Source: Paracamarosporium sp. OC-R06-R3
Lineage: Eukaryota; Ascomycota; Dothideomycetes; Pleosporales; Didymosphaeriaceae
Direction of reading: 5' to 3'
Assembly (NCBI GenBank): GCA_019828545.1
Contig: JACVRA010000157.1
Coordinates: forward strand, 124,001-188,000
Length of the DNA stretch: 64,000 nucleotides
Positions 22,696-34,358 of the stretch are shown piece after piece (the stretch's first letter is position 1; each line of letters starts with the position of its first letter). The translations under genes and the position numbers were made by a program. Below the pieces are notes generated by a model. The model was given only the letters and a program-made list of their open reading frames with translations, did not search any database and was not told the DNA's origin.

Positions 22696-24316
22696 ATGAT
22701 GGCCTTCTTCCAAAAGCTATTCATATTCGCTTTTGCACCGCTTATCGCCTTCATTGCATTGCGAGGATATTCCCCAGAATCGTTTCGCGCCTTCGAAGAT
22801 GCCATCCAACCTTATGTTGCTGGGACACCGCTTTCGCAGTACTTCACAGAACCTCTTCCCCCTCGAGCAGAGATCCCACTTCTAGTTTCCAGTGTATCAC
22901 ATCAATCGCACGTCGAAAAAATCGGTCTCATTGCTGCAGCACTAGCCGAACTGGGACACCCCGTAACGTTCATTTGCGGAAAGGTATTTGAAGAATATGT
23001 GTCGAATTTGCATCCGAACATTACGTTCTACCCATTCCAAGGCCTCGATGACAAGTTGAGCGAGGAAGACCTAGCATACTGGATGTCGTTGCCATCCGGT
23101 GTGGAAGGCGAGATATGGGTCACCAACAAGGTTCTCGTCGAAGGCGCACCAGACGCTCATAACACCTACCAAGCCTATTTCCAAGAATTCCGAAAGAAGT
23201 ACGGTGATGAAAAGCCACTTATCTCACTGTACGATCAAAGTGTCGCTGGACATCAAACTTTCCTACTAGGAGTGCCAGGTATTAAACCTGATGCTAGCAT
23301 TGGAATTAGTACGATGCCGCTGTTGTTGCATTCCAATGACACTTTTCCCTCGCGCAGCGGCAAGAAACCTCATCAAGGCCCGGATGCTAGGGCGATACAT
23401 CAGAAAGCTTACGAGGCCAAGGAAGACCCATATGAATGGGAGGTGAGCCAGGCATGGTGGGCGAAGCTGAAGGAAATGGGTTCCACTCGAGAAGAGTTTC
23501 CACAGATATTGGATGGCTTCAATCGCGTTCCGGACCACCTCATAGCCATGGGTATCCCCGAGTTTGAGTTTCCTCGTTCCGACATAGGATTTGATCCACG
23601 ATACTTCGGCGCTCTCAAGAAAAAGCAGCAGAAATCGAGCGCAACTGCGGATTTGCCGAGTTGGTGGGAAGACCTGCGAAAAGCGAAAGAAGAAGGCAAG
23701 AAGATTGTTGCTGTCAGCCAAGGAACCGTTGAGACCAAACCCGAAGAACTTATTCTTCCCACACTGGATGCACTAAAAGATCGCGACGACGTACTAGTCG
23801 TTGCGACCTTCTACCTCTTTGAGCCCGAAGAAGTTCCCAATCTAGTCGTGCCAGACAATGCACGCGTAGCTAAATACATCCCCCATGACGAACTTCTTCC
23901 TTTCGTAAGTAGGCCTGTACCGCTTAATAGTCTCAAGCTAATTTTTATAGGTGGATGTGATGGTTGCAAACGGAGGTTACGGAGCCGTGCAGAAATGCCT
24001 GGAGTCTGGTATTCCCATGGTGATATCTGGTGCAGGACAAGATAAAGCTCTCGTTGGTGCTATAACCGACTATACTGGTGTTGGAATTGATCTCCAAGTC
24101 GCAGCGCCTGGGGCTGATAAGATCAAAGAGGCAGTCAAAAAGATTCTTGACGATGAGAGCTATGTGACAAAAGCGAAGGAGTTCAGCAAGGCTTTTGACA
24201 GATACGATATGCCAAGGGAGTTCGACAAGTTGGTGCAGGAAGTAGTGAGGGATTGGCAGAAGCGGCGGAAGCAAATTACGGAGGCGGAGAAACAAGATGA
24301 GAAAGCCCATTGGTGA
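22696..24316 (+). CDS. UDP-glycosyltransferase-like protein (GT1/GT-B fold)
   Basis: The product has 524 residues in two exons, 22696-23904 and 23951-24316, with a 46 bp intron. It starts with an N-terminal hydrophobic anchor (FFQKLFIFAFAPLIAFIAL). The GT-B fold begins at LLVSSVSHQSHVEKIGLIAAALAELGH, the usual acceptor-side motif. The C-terminal half has KIVAVSQGT and, across the intron, YIPHDELLPFVDVMVANGGYGAVQKCLESGIPMV, which fits the nucleotide-sugar binding motif (usually HxGxGS-type; here NGGYGAV) with a GQDK acidic end. Relatives transfer a sugar to small molecules, sterols or macrolides. The membrane anchor at the N-terminus is unlike soluble plant UGTs but common in fungal members. 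Substrate and sugar are not known. Confidence 0.85.
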
Positions 24317-24767
24317 TGGTTTCACACCATTCACGCCATTCACACGATCTGAGAGGCTTTTTGGTTCGAAATCCTTGGGAAATGATATTAGTATAGCTAC
24401 CTAACAAGCGACAAGGTACTTAACGACGAACTCTCAATCCATCCACATTTCTACATTATCAAGAAGGGATAATGGTCCATACTCTCGACAACAAACAATG
24501 CGCTACATTCAGTTTACGATAAAATAATGAGCTGGATCTGAAACGTGAAAGAGAAGCACTGCCACCATGCCCTTGTCTATCCCAGAGCCTCAATCAAAGC
24601 AAATGGAGGCTACTAAGAAATTTTAATAGTTCCCACGGCTATGGCCAGGGCGACAGCAGCTAAGAATACTTCATTTAGGTGGGACGTAGGGTTGGCTTCG
24701 AAACGTGCTTTGAGAAAAAGTTAAAAGATTAACGTGAACGAAGTAACTAAATATTTATAGGAATGGT
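24317..24767. other. Intergenic stretch between convergent genes
   Basis: This holds the 3' flanks of the glycosyltransferase and phytase genes. Nothing else is seen in it. Confidence 0.5.
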
Positions 24768-27051
24768 CTAGTACCCTAGCTTTGCAATATGCTCTTTCCC
24801 TAAGATATCCTCGAGGCTGACCAACTTGAAGCTGGCTTGCTCTGCAGTTCCACCTCCCACAAGCTCATTAGCATCATCATGTGTGACGAACAAGCCTTTT
24901 GGAAAGTCACTGTTCAAGCGATTCCCCACAGCAGCGATCCCATCGGTATTTGACACGTGATCAATACCTGCCTTCTGATTATCCACAATGGTAAACTGCA
25001 GCACATATGCGTGAGGCGGTGCCCTTTCATACACCAAGTATGTGCTGCGGCCCTGACTCGAGACGAAGAGATAGCCGTCCGACGAGTTCTTAGCAGACAC
25101 TAGTGTGACGCCCTCAACGTCAGCGTAAAGTGTTCCATCGCCGACTTTCGCGATCTGAAGACCATCTGAAGAGCCATCCGGTTCTGCATCATACCGCCAT
25201 AAACCTCCAGGTTCCTCTCCTAGGAAGAGGTAGCCCTGCTCTTCATCGGCAACGCAGCCTTCTACTTGGCCTCCGGATCCTCCAGTGAAGCTACGCACGA
25301 GAGATGTTTCTAGAGTGCCATCAGTCGAAGTCAATTCGTACTGAAGGTACTCGGCGTCTTTGTTATTGACAAAGAGGTACTGCCGGCCTGACTTTGGTGA
25401 CCGATAAGTGCAAGAACCATAGACTTCGTAATCTTCCGGTGTTGGCTGAACACCACCTTCAATGGATTCAAGAAAACCCGTTGAGTTGATTTTGAGAAGG
25501 CTGGAAAAATGAATCAGACTCGTCCATTCAGACTAGAATTTCAGCTTACCAGAGCGTGTTATCCCCACGGCATGCAGCAAATGTTAAATCATATGCCGCT
25601 GCACCTACGGTGAAATTATAGATGATGTCGACGTTGTTTGGCTCTTCGCCTGGAACGTGCTGCAAAACCTTCCCTTGTAAGTCGAAGACGGCGAAACCTG
25701 CACCTTCCTCGCTCTTGGTTGTTGTCACTATGCGACTTTGATCGGGACGCGTAGAGTGAATCCATATGGCGGGATCATCTCCATCACCTCCATTAGCATC
25801 CGTTTCGTACTTTGCTTGTACAGCAACAAATGAACAATCTGGACCGGCCCACCCAGGTGCACATTTGCACGTATTGGGACCGATGCACGAGCCATGCCCA
25901 GAACAGGCATTCTGACAAATAACTTGAGAACAGTCCCGGCCACCAAATCCCGCAAGGCATTGGCATGCGTTGCGTTGGCGATATCCGTTATATGAGCATT
26001 TACTGGAAATCGAATCTGTACATTTCCGACATGTTATCTTACTAGGATCGAACTTGGTATTTGGTCGAACGCCTGAAGCTGTAAGAATTGCTTTGAGAGA
26101 TCCAACAGCAACACCAGTGTCTTCTTCGCCTTCAAAAGCAAAAGCGAAAGCTCCGGAAGAATAGGTTTTCGAAGCAGTTTGGAGAATCGCAAGTCCACCC
26201 TCTATCGAGAGGTCGGAGATTCCAGTCAGCTCGGTTGTACCCTTGAGTCTCAGTTTCCGATCGTACAGCTGTAGACCTTCCTCGTTTACGACAAACAGAA
26301 AGTCTTCGGATTCAGTGTAATATGCGGCCAAGCCTAGAACTGGCACATCTTCGGTTAAGGTGTCGATCTCGGGTGCCTGAATTGTTTCTGATGCTACAAA
26401 TGAGTAAAGCGGTTGATCCTCAGCGGAGAAAACCACTGTCCCATCTTGAAATACAGCGCACGATTCACCCTCAATCGGGATTGGAAACGTTTGCACCTTG
26501 TGAATGGTCAGAATCAATCAATTAAGCAACGTAGGAAGTCGTACCTCAATAATTTGAAGTCGCTTCTCGTGGCTTCTGACAAGCAATTGGACAACCATTT
26601 TCTTTCCAAAAAGAAACACATATGAGTTGCCACTAGAGGCGCTCCGCCAGCTGCAAAGTGTTGACCAATCACCCAAGATGGTTTTTCGCGCATCCTTGAT
26701 CTCAAAAAAGTCCTTAGTGTCGAAAGCCCGCATGACCGAATCAGTCGCTGCGATTGAAATCAGAATGTCGCGACCTCCAATGTCGTAGGCCGGGATAACG
26801 ACTTTGGATCGGCCTGTTCTTTTATGCGCTACTTCGCCCCATTGAGGCTTTGGCTTCGCGTTGAAGACATGAAAGCCGCCATTGACCGCGCTTCCGTCAT
26901 TAGTTAAGAGGAGAGGCGTGCTGGAATAATAGAATGCGGTGTTGTCGGCCTCAAAACCAACAGCTGCTGGTTCGATTGTGACATTCACACTGTGGGCAAA
27001 TGACCAAATAAGCAGAGAAGCCCATATCAAACAACGAGCGATATACCCCAT
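24768..27051 (-). CDS. Secreted beta-propeller 3-phytase with EGF-like modules
   Basis: The product has 728 residues in three exons, 27051-26545, 26496-25550 and 25500-24768, with introns of 48 and 49 bp. The ATG at 27051 opens a signal peptide (GYIARCLIWASLLIWSFAHS). Residues about 30-345 look like a first, degenerate phytase-type propeller (GFEADNTAFYYSS, then GGFHVFNAK). Two cysteine-rich EGF-like modules follow, with CQCLAGFGGRDC and CSGHGSCIGPNTCKC. A second propeller then starts with DGDDPAIWIHSTRPDQSRI, the calcium-binding and phosphate-binding motif of beta-propeller phytases, and continues with GFAVFDLQGK and ADVEGVTLV. These enzymes release phosphate from phytate outside the cell using calcium. 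The layout propeller, EGF, propeller suggests the N-terminal half may be a non-catalytic or assisting unit, as known for dual-domain phytases. Confidence 0.9.
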
Positions 27052-29670
27052 AATGCTGGTTTGATTCAATTCAGCAAGCTGGATGTCGGATGCAACTTCA
27101 TCACGTATTCGTTGACTTTATGGAATTTAGAGCGTGTTCGTGACGGCTAAGACACCTTGGCAGGGACAACAATTGAATGCACGCGACCAATACACAAATT
27201 CTCACTCGACTGACCATGAAGATGGCGCTCCAGCAAAGTCTTGGAGTATCGCCATGTTCGCTTGGCGCCTTCCCCCTTGAGCCTAGAATCCGTCCATCGG
27301 CAACAAATCAAAGGCCGCATTGTAGGAACGTGGTTATGCAATTCGAAAATTTATTCCAAAGCATCTCGAATGCAAGACGGTGCGAAGTATAATGGAGTTA
27401 ATAGTCTAGCGGATATAAGCATAAGGGATAACAAAGGGTTCGCTCTTCAATGTACGGTGACGTCAACGCACATGTCTTGGCACAGCCTCATGTTCCCTTC
27501 GTGACTATCGACACACGTCGGATAGTGGTTAGACTGTTCCCTTCCTTGTTCGGTCTTTTCTTCTTTTCAATAACTAAGCGTCCTAGCATTACCTAATCGT
27601 GTTTTTGCCCTTGTCTCAGATGGGTAGATTAATCGATGTTTCTCAAATGGCAAATAACTCCACGAGATATGTACAACGCTTTGTAAACAACATCCACGAA
27701 CGAGGGCCCTCACGTAGATGTTTCTTCTGTCCCTTAATAGGGTATAACTCAAGTGCACATCGGTGAGAACTCCATGGCTTTTAGGGTTCCTTTTCACGAA
27801 TGGTTTGCTTCGCGTACAGTCGAGCCACATGTGTATGACCATATTTTCCTGAAAAGAAAGAGTAAACAAAAAAAAACTATCTTGGTGAAGAAACTCTTCT
27901 TAGTATATTCAATCATAGAGAGACTTCAAAAAAGAACATGGAACAAGAGGTAGCTACGGTGGGGCTCTCGAGCGCCGGTAGGTCGGCTGCTTGTCTGACT
28001 TTGCGTCAGCCGTTTCGTCGAAAGCACGCCCACCGACAGTTTCTCGAAGATTTACAAGATAGCATTCAGCAAGAAGATTAGCAGACGTCATACGTCTATA
28101 TGCTACCTTACAAGTCTGCAGGTTTTCGCGCACCTTCCTCACCCGGCCAGGCTCCACTTGTGTCAGGCTCTCCGGGCTGAAGCTGAGCACCCTGTCCGCT
28201 CGTCCGTAAGCGCCATGAGATTCTGCACAGTCATCTCATTACAGTCCGGGATCCGAGTCGTGCATACGAAAGTGGACCCTATGCGTCTCCTCCTCGACCA
28301 CTGTGCTCGACATTCCATCCCATTTTTGCCGTTGCCTCCTGAAAAAGACTCAGAATTCTCTCTTGTTCGCCTTAAGATATCTTTTCTGGTTGATCTGTAT
28401 TTATCGAGATATGATCAACCACTCTCGAAGGTTGCTCTGACTGACTCGGTGTAGCTCGCTGTCATCTGACACATTAGATACTGCAACCTTCGGCAGCTAG
28501 TCCGTCGATTATATTGGGGTTTCGATATGTAAGAACATGAAGAATGTGGTTTCCACGTGGCTGTGTGGGGGCGTCTGAAAAATGTCCCGGACGTGATATT
28601 CGGATGACTAGAAGCCGGTTGCGTTACCAGTGCGTCTTAGGGTTCTCTTTGGAACCCAACACCCAGTGTCAATCGGCTTTGGGCCACTGTGGCCCTTGAA
28701 CGGTATAATATCTCCTACACATGGATCCGGAATTATGCTGTGGCGGCTTCCATAGCAACGGACCGGCCCATAGCCGTTTTGCAGTCAAAATACCGCTAGC
28801 AACTCCACGTTTGCATTACAGGCGCAGTGACTACATAATGAGGTTCCCGGTGACATCAAGGGTGTCGTACTCTCAGCCTCATGTTCGATGGTAAATGAAA
28901 ACCATCCAGTGTCCGGGCTTGCGGCGACTTGCTTACTTTGGATGTTCAACATCACTTCCTCCGTCTGTCGTACAGCAGCATATCACACGCTTCGCAAGAC
29001 ACCCATGGCCACTTTGGGTTGCAGTGGGACATGGACAAGGTTAAAGACACTATGCGCCATGCCTATCATGAAAAGTGGATGTGAAGGAAGCCATCCGGAT
29101 GGTCCACATGGGGCCCCTTGATCCTCCACTTCGGTCTTCGTATCACTGCACGGCCGAGCGGACAACCAGATAAATTCTATCTCAGCTTCCTTTTTGTTGG
29201 TATCTTGAGTGTTGGTATATTGGAACCGGCTGTTCTCTTCCAATCAAGGCCTCCGCGCGTAAATTCCAGAACACGAGGATGTTTCGGCACATATACTGAC
29301 AAGGGCTCCACGATATTACCCTGTAGCACAGACACATGTTCGTTAATTTACCCCACAAATTCTTCATCTAATGTAGCCACTGCGGGAGACGTATAAGCCC
29401 GCAAGTCTTGGAAGGATTACCATGGCCAACGCTCATTCGCTGCTTTCCCACACAATGTATGGATCGTGGCGATCTTGACAATAAGTCACATTCCAACAGA
29501 GGCCGGCATTCACGCTTGCTGTAACGACGGCAGTTGAGGTCAGCAACCTATTCTAGACCCGCTTTCCCACGCTGTCCTCCTTTTATGAATTGCGAGAGAC
29601 CGCTTTGTACTGCTCGACAGTCGACTCACTCACTACTCATTTTTCTAACTTTCGCATACATTCATTCGCG
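27052..29670. other. Long stretch without a supported gene (2.6 kb)
   Basis: This holds the phytase promoter and the promoter of the DUF1996 gene. Open frames at 27954-28190 (minus) and 28158-28454 (plus) lack ATG starts, overlap each other and show no motif. A perfect 15-base inverted repeat, GGGCCACTGTGGCCC, lies near 28680. No repeat family, RNA gene or transposon end could be recognised. Confidence 0.4.
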
Positions 29671-31017
29671 ATGCTTTGGACCTCTCTCCTCGCCTTTGCG
29701 GCGCTCGCCGATGCGGCTCCCAGCTGGCTATCCAAGCGACAGGGTGGTACCACCATGTTGAGGTTCGGATGTGCTCAGGTCACCATCGACAGACTTGACC
29801 CTCTGGTCAACCCTGGTCAGATCCCTTCGACCCATCAGCACCAGATTGTTGGAGGAAACGGCTTCAACGCGTCCATGACCACGGGAGATGTCTCCAAGAC
29901 TGCCACATGCACAACATGTGCCTTCTCCAAGGATCTGTCCAACTACTGGACAGCGAACATGTACTTCAAGGCCCAGAACGGGACCTACAAGCGTGTGAAG
30001 CAGTTGGGTGCAGCGTACGTTATTACCTACTCGCTTTGAGAGGGATGGCTCAGTGGGCTTTGAAACCCGTAGTCGTGATCTCGAACATGTGATTTATTGA
30101 TCATCACTGACTGGACCATAGACGTCAATTCAACGATGACTTTAGCACCAAGATTGATGGTGGTGTCCTTGTATACTATGTTTCCGCCCAGCCCGGAAAG
30201 ATCACCGCCTTCAAGCCCGGTTTCCGCATGCTCGTCGGTGACCCATTGAACCGCAAGAAGGACACGAAGATGAAGATGCAGAACTGCTACCGATGCTACA
30301 CTGGACCCAACTTCGGTGGTGACAATGCCGCTCCCTGCGCCGACGGCAAGTAAGTTATCATTAGCCTACGGTAAAACACTCGACTGATCATATTTAGGCT
30401 CGACACCCAGGAGTTGCCCACCGCACCTTGCAAGGGTGGCATCCGCTCTAACATCCTGTTCCCCACGTGAGTCACACATCCACACAACTATCGAAACGAC
30501 ACTAATCTCCAAAACAGATGCTGGGACGGTGTGAACCTGGACTCTCCCGACCACAAGGCGCACGTAGCCTACCCGACCACCGGCCCCGCCAACTTCCTCA
30601 GCCTGGGCGGTAGCTGCCCGTCCACCCACCCGATCCGCATTCCCCAGCTCATGTACGAGGTCGTCTGGGACACGACTCCCTTCAACGACAAGAGCCTCTG
30701 GCCCACCGACGGCTCCCAGCCCTTCTACCTCAGCTACGGCGACAACACCGGTCTCGGACAGCACGGCGACTACGTCTTCGGCTGGCAAGACGACGAGCTC
30801 CAGAAGGGTATGGATGCGTCGAACTGCATGGGCGCCAAGTGCAAGGATCTGAAGAACCAGGCTATCGACAATGCTAAGCAGTGCAAGGTTACTTCGCGAG
30901 TCAACGAGGACCACGATGCTTGTAAGTGTTCTCTTGTGCGATGATGTTCAAGTGAAATATACTAATGAGGCGATAGGGCTCACTGAGCTTCCTGGTATGG
31001 AGGGCATGCCCATGTAA
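29671..31017 (+). CDS. Secreted DUF1996-domain protein
   Basis: The product has 361 residues in five exons: 29671-30014, 30122-30349, 30398-30466, 30518-30921 and 30977-31017, with introns of 107, 48, 51 and 55 bp. All joins keep frame, and the last exon codes only for WLTELPGMEGMPM. A signal peptide (LWTSLLAFAALADAAP) is followed by SKRQ, a likely Kex2 site. The DUF1996 core is RFGCAQVTIDRLDPLVNPGQ, then THQHQIVGGNGFN, later CWDGVNLDSPDHKAHVAYP and CPSTHPIRIPQL. This histidine-rich fold is widespread in filamentous fungi, often secreted and sometimes fused to WSC domains. The biochemical function is unknown; conserved His, Asp and Glu residues hint at metal or glycan binding. Here there is no WSC domain, so it is the short form. 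Confidence 0.9.
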
Positions 31018-31567
31018 GCGGGTTTTGCCGGGTAGCCACCACCTTCAGCGAGATTGCTTTCTCAGGCATGCATTGTTCAAGACTTTGTTGTAGTAGTTGC
31101 TAGCATTCATATCGATCAGTTGTTTATTAGATGGTGCTGTGATCACGTCTCCCTCGGGTGCATATGTGCTTGATGATGCCTTAAGACCGGCTAGATGCTC
31201 ACACTGGAAACTTGAAATAAATGTTGAAAAAGAATTATTTATCGAAAGTATTACAGCCTTCTAGCTTTGCATGAGAATATGAGATAGTTACAGTGAGGGC
31301 TATGAGAAAATCAAGATACTAGAAATCCACTGGATCGACAATACGAGAGCGCTATTTCATCGTGGTTGTACTCACAGCTAGCCTCGCCCACTACAGTAGT
31401 TCAGTAAATTTCCTCGCTTCTCTGGGTTGGTGTTATGATTAGCTATCGGCAATTGAGATGCGACAGTCATCGCAAAACAGATAAACTCGCTCTGAACCAG
31501 ACTCCCTCAGTGTTTTCTCTTATCATTCAGCCGAGTCCTTGCACAAACCTTGTTCCACGTCAGTGCT
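31018..31567. other. Intergenic stretch between convergent genes
   Basis: This holds the 3' flanks of the DUF1996 gene and the next minus-strand gene. No coding or structural signal is seen. Confidence 0.5.
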
Positions 31568-32434
31568 CTATCGAGAGAACCTCCATGTCATGCGACTAGG
31601 ACGATATGCCTCTAGTTCAGCAGTATCGCTTAGAAGTGCCCACACCATTTCAAATCCTAGTTCTAAAATCTTACCATGAAACCCATGTAGCTCTAACCTC
31701 CACGGAATTTGTCTTCTCCAATAGGAAGGTCCAGTTTCCATAAGGTGTCCTTCTATTTGTAAGGTCTTTTCATACATGAATTTCAAGCAATCATATGCCA
31801 GAATCATGGAGATCCTGCTAGGTTGCATGTTGTGGAGGGTTTCCTGGGGGAACCAATAGGCTTCCCTAGGATTGCCGATGAGACGTTGAAACTCACGCAG
31901 GAATATGTCCATGCCATTCGTGAGATCCATATTTCGCTCAGTCTCGTTGTATCCGTAGTAGTCACAAGTCGCATGGTAATTGCTGTCTTCGAAAAAGGAG
32001 ATTTCCAAGCATGCGATACGAAGAGTGATGAATGGCTTCAAGCTCGTGCTGAGTGCGCTTCTGTAGGGTTTGTTCAACGCGCGGTCGTAGTCGCGGGCTT
32101 CGAAGAACATGAACAAGGAAAAGCACACATTTATATGTTCAAGTTCCACGAAGCTCGTTGGATTGGTGATGCGTACTTCGGTCTCGCTATAACTGCTCCA
32201 ATTCTGCCTAGCCGATTCGAGGTATCTGCCGAACGAAGAAGTGATGATCGCTTGTGCCTCGTGATAGACTTGTTTGCATGACAGTAACAGGCCTTGGGAA
32301 CGTGACAAGAAATCGTCGACCGGGGTGAGGTATGTGTACACATTATGGCGTAGCTCAGCGGGAAGTTTGAGAAACGGGAAAATGTTCCTTGACGATGGGC
32401 AGTTAGAATCTGCCTCTGCTAGAGGATGTGCCAT
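31568..32434 (-). CDS. F-box-like LPAELR-domain protein
   Basis: This is an intronless gene for 288 residues. The ATG at 32434 was chosen; the open frame continues upstream for 45 codons without an ATG. The F-box-like core IFPFLKLPAELRHNVYTYL lies near residues 18-36, followed by GLLLSCKQVYHEAQ, the conserved second helix. The remainder (about 220 residues) has no motif I recognise and probably is the recognition part. The layout is like that of the gene at 38.4 kb (LPAELR or a variant, then a CKQxY helix, then a long variable part). It is a possible substrate adaptor of a ubiquitin ligase, though this family is mostly uncharacterised. Confidence 0.75.
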   Translation of the reverse strand: MAHPLAEADSNCPSSRNIFPFLKLPAELRHNVYTYLTPVDDFLSRSQGLLLSCKQVYHEAQAIITSSFGRYLESARQNWSSYSETEVRITNPTSFVELEHINVCFSLFMFFEARDYDRALNKPYRSALSTSLKPFITLRIACLEISFFEDSNYHATCDYYGYNETERNMDLTNGMDIFLREFQRLIGNPREAYWFPQETLHNMQPSRISMILAYDCLKFMYEKTLQIEGHLMETGPSYWRRQIPWRLELHGFHGKILELGFEMVWALLSDTAELEAYRPSRMTWRFSR

Positions 32435-33320
32435 GGTTACCTTGTGCTTGACGTCGAGCCGTGTACTGCAGTTGAGTAAACCTTTGATCGGGTGATTTGT
32501 TGGTGAATGTTGTGGTTGAGGGCTTCTTATATGTAAGGTAAAGTGGCGTTTCTTACTTTGTAAATTCACTTTGTGGGTTCGCTTTGTAGTTTCGCTTTGT
32601 AAATTTTACAGTACAGAAAATAGCTATTAAATAATGACAACTGCATTGAAGATAGCATAACCCCGCCTCAACTCTGAAAGGACAATAATCTCAGATCAGA
32701 TACCACACCTTACCTCTAGTCTTGCTTCATCCCTATCATAACGCTAGTCAATTCCCGAGTCCATGATCCATTTCCCCTTTGTGCACATTGCAAGTGTGCT
32801 TGCTTAGTGCTTGGCTTACTCCAGAGATGCTCATGTAAACGGCGAACAATTTCAACCAGCAGCGTCGCATAAGTGCAACCGTTGTCTGATCCTTGGGAGG
32901 TGCACTACTGCGGCTTTGTTGGATGAGTACTCATGCCTGAGTATGATTATCCGAGGATATACCTTGGATATGAATATTCAAGAAGTTGTTTCGCTTGCCC
33001 GGTTGCGTATTGTACCTGCCTTGGAAGTCGGCAGTGTCCTCCATAAGATATTGTAGCTCTTGTACGTGTTCAAAAACATATGAATTGAAATGTTGATAGT
33101 CACAACGTGTTATCATAGTAGGCATTGCTCTTAGAAGCCATCAGACTGTAACCTATACCCGCTGTAAATGATATTGATCGCGCAAGGCGCCGTCCAAGCT
33201 ATGCTTGTCACTATCCGAACGCTTTCCTAACGCCATGTAAATGCATCGAGATCTGACGTAACATCATGAACGTCCCTATTGAGCACTCGCTACTCTCAAT
33301 ATATATTCCCATCCTCCACT
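32435..33320. other. Intergenic stretch between F-box-like gene and UBC7
   Basis: Apart from the 13 bp repeat listed separately, this is the promoter of the F-box-like gene and the 3' flank of UBC7. No gene is supported. Confidence 0.45.
32556..32607. repeat. 13 bp tandem repeat, four units, in F-box-like gene promoter
   Basis: Four head-to-tail units of 13 bp begin with CTTTGT: at 32556, 32569, 32582 and 32595. The unit consensus is CTTTGTARWTTCG. The block lies about 120-175 bp upstream of the F-box-like gene at 31568-32434. It may be a regulatory site array or slippage. Confidence 0.6.
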
Positions 33321-33888
33321 TCAAAGACCAAGACTCTTCCTGACGTTGTCCTTCACGATCTTCTCATATTCATCGCGCTTCTCCCTCCACATCCGCGCCG
33401 CATCCACATTTGCGGGAGACTCGTCGTTGGGCTCAGCCAGCATACTCATCACGCTGATGAGAATCTTTTCGACGCTCTGGATAGGCGACCAGCGCTCGGA
33501 CGCCTGCTCGTAATGATGCGGATCATCGCCAGGAGGATGTAAGATCGAGATGCACACTTCGCCGTTGGGGTACACTACGTTCTGTTAGCCTTTCTGCCCT
33601 TGTGTCCGACCTCAACCCCCTCCCAGATTGTGGAGCGCACCTACCGTTCGGATGCCACATGTCGACCAAGAACTTCATCTTCGGTGGCGCAAGCGGGTAG
33701 TCCTTCGGGAACTTCAACTGGGCCGGGAACACGCCGCCCTCGAATGGGGTGCCCTCGGGCCCTTGGATCAGCGCTTCCCACAGGAACATGTCATCTTCTG
33801 TCACAGGGCCTGCGGTTATGCCCTCTGGTGGGTCGGATGATAGGCTGCGGTATTCTTTGAAGAGGCGTTTTGAGGCAGAGGACGCCAT
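33321..33888 (-). CDS. ubc7: Ubiquitin-conjugating enzyme E2, Ubc7/UBE2G type
   Basis: The product has 165 residues, the same length as yeast Ubc7, in two exons, 33888-33645 and 33574-33321, with a 70 bp intron. The E2 fold reads [21 protein letters not shown], then [15 protein letters not shown], then [19 protein letters not shown] with the catalytic cysteine at about residue 89. The acidic loop insertion after the cysteine ([14 protein letters not shown]) marks the Ubc7/G2 subclass. In known fungi Ubc7 works at the ER membrane with Cue1 and the Hrd1 and Doa10 ligases in ER-associated degradation. Start choice rests on exact family length and the [15 protein letters not shown]-terminal helix. 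It is a conserved housekeeping gene. Confidence 0.96.
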
Positions 33889-34358
33889 GGTAGATGTGGG
33901 GTTGCGGGAGATGAGTTGCGGAGGGATCAAGGTGGGATGTCGCGGGTGGTATTTATGGGCGTTTACGGCGTATATGGGAAGGTTGACTTGTGCAGGTACG
34001 TCGTGGGGAGTGAAAAAGTATACTGTGAAATGATGGAGGATGTCCGTGTCTGTGTCCGTGGTTCGTGTGCAGCGGGGGACCGAACCACCGTTCGGAGGTT
34101 CGGGAGCACAGACCACCAATCGCCTGTTCACATGATCTCCACGTTCACTTTGAGCATTTATCGGCATCTAAGAGAGAAGCATGCATTAGATACCATCCAT
34201 CCGATTATATAGAAGTCAGAGAAAACTCTAGAAGAAGTAGTTGAGATGGGTTGCCGCATGAAGCGCAATGTTCTTGCGATGCGAAGAATAATAATGATAT
34301 AGTACATTGAGGACGCGTCTATGTCTAACCGACCATAGACGATATCCCATACAGTTAT
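33889..34358. other. Promoter region of UBC7 and 3' flank of scramblase gene
   Basis: This is 470 bp between two minus-strand genes. Nothing beyond expected promoter and terminator sequence is seen. Confidence 0.45.

Noticed and set aside
24363..24376. GGTTCGAAATCC resembling a tRNA B box
   Set aside because: Spacing of the T-loop does not fit and no acceptor stem or A box was found nearby.
28158..28454. 98-codon plus-strand frame in the long gene-poor gap
   Set aside because: No ATG at its start, overlaps an equally weak minus-strand frame, no motif.
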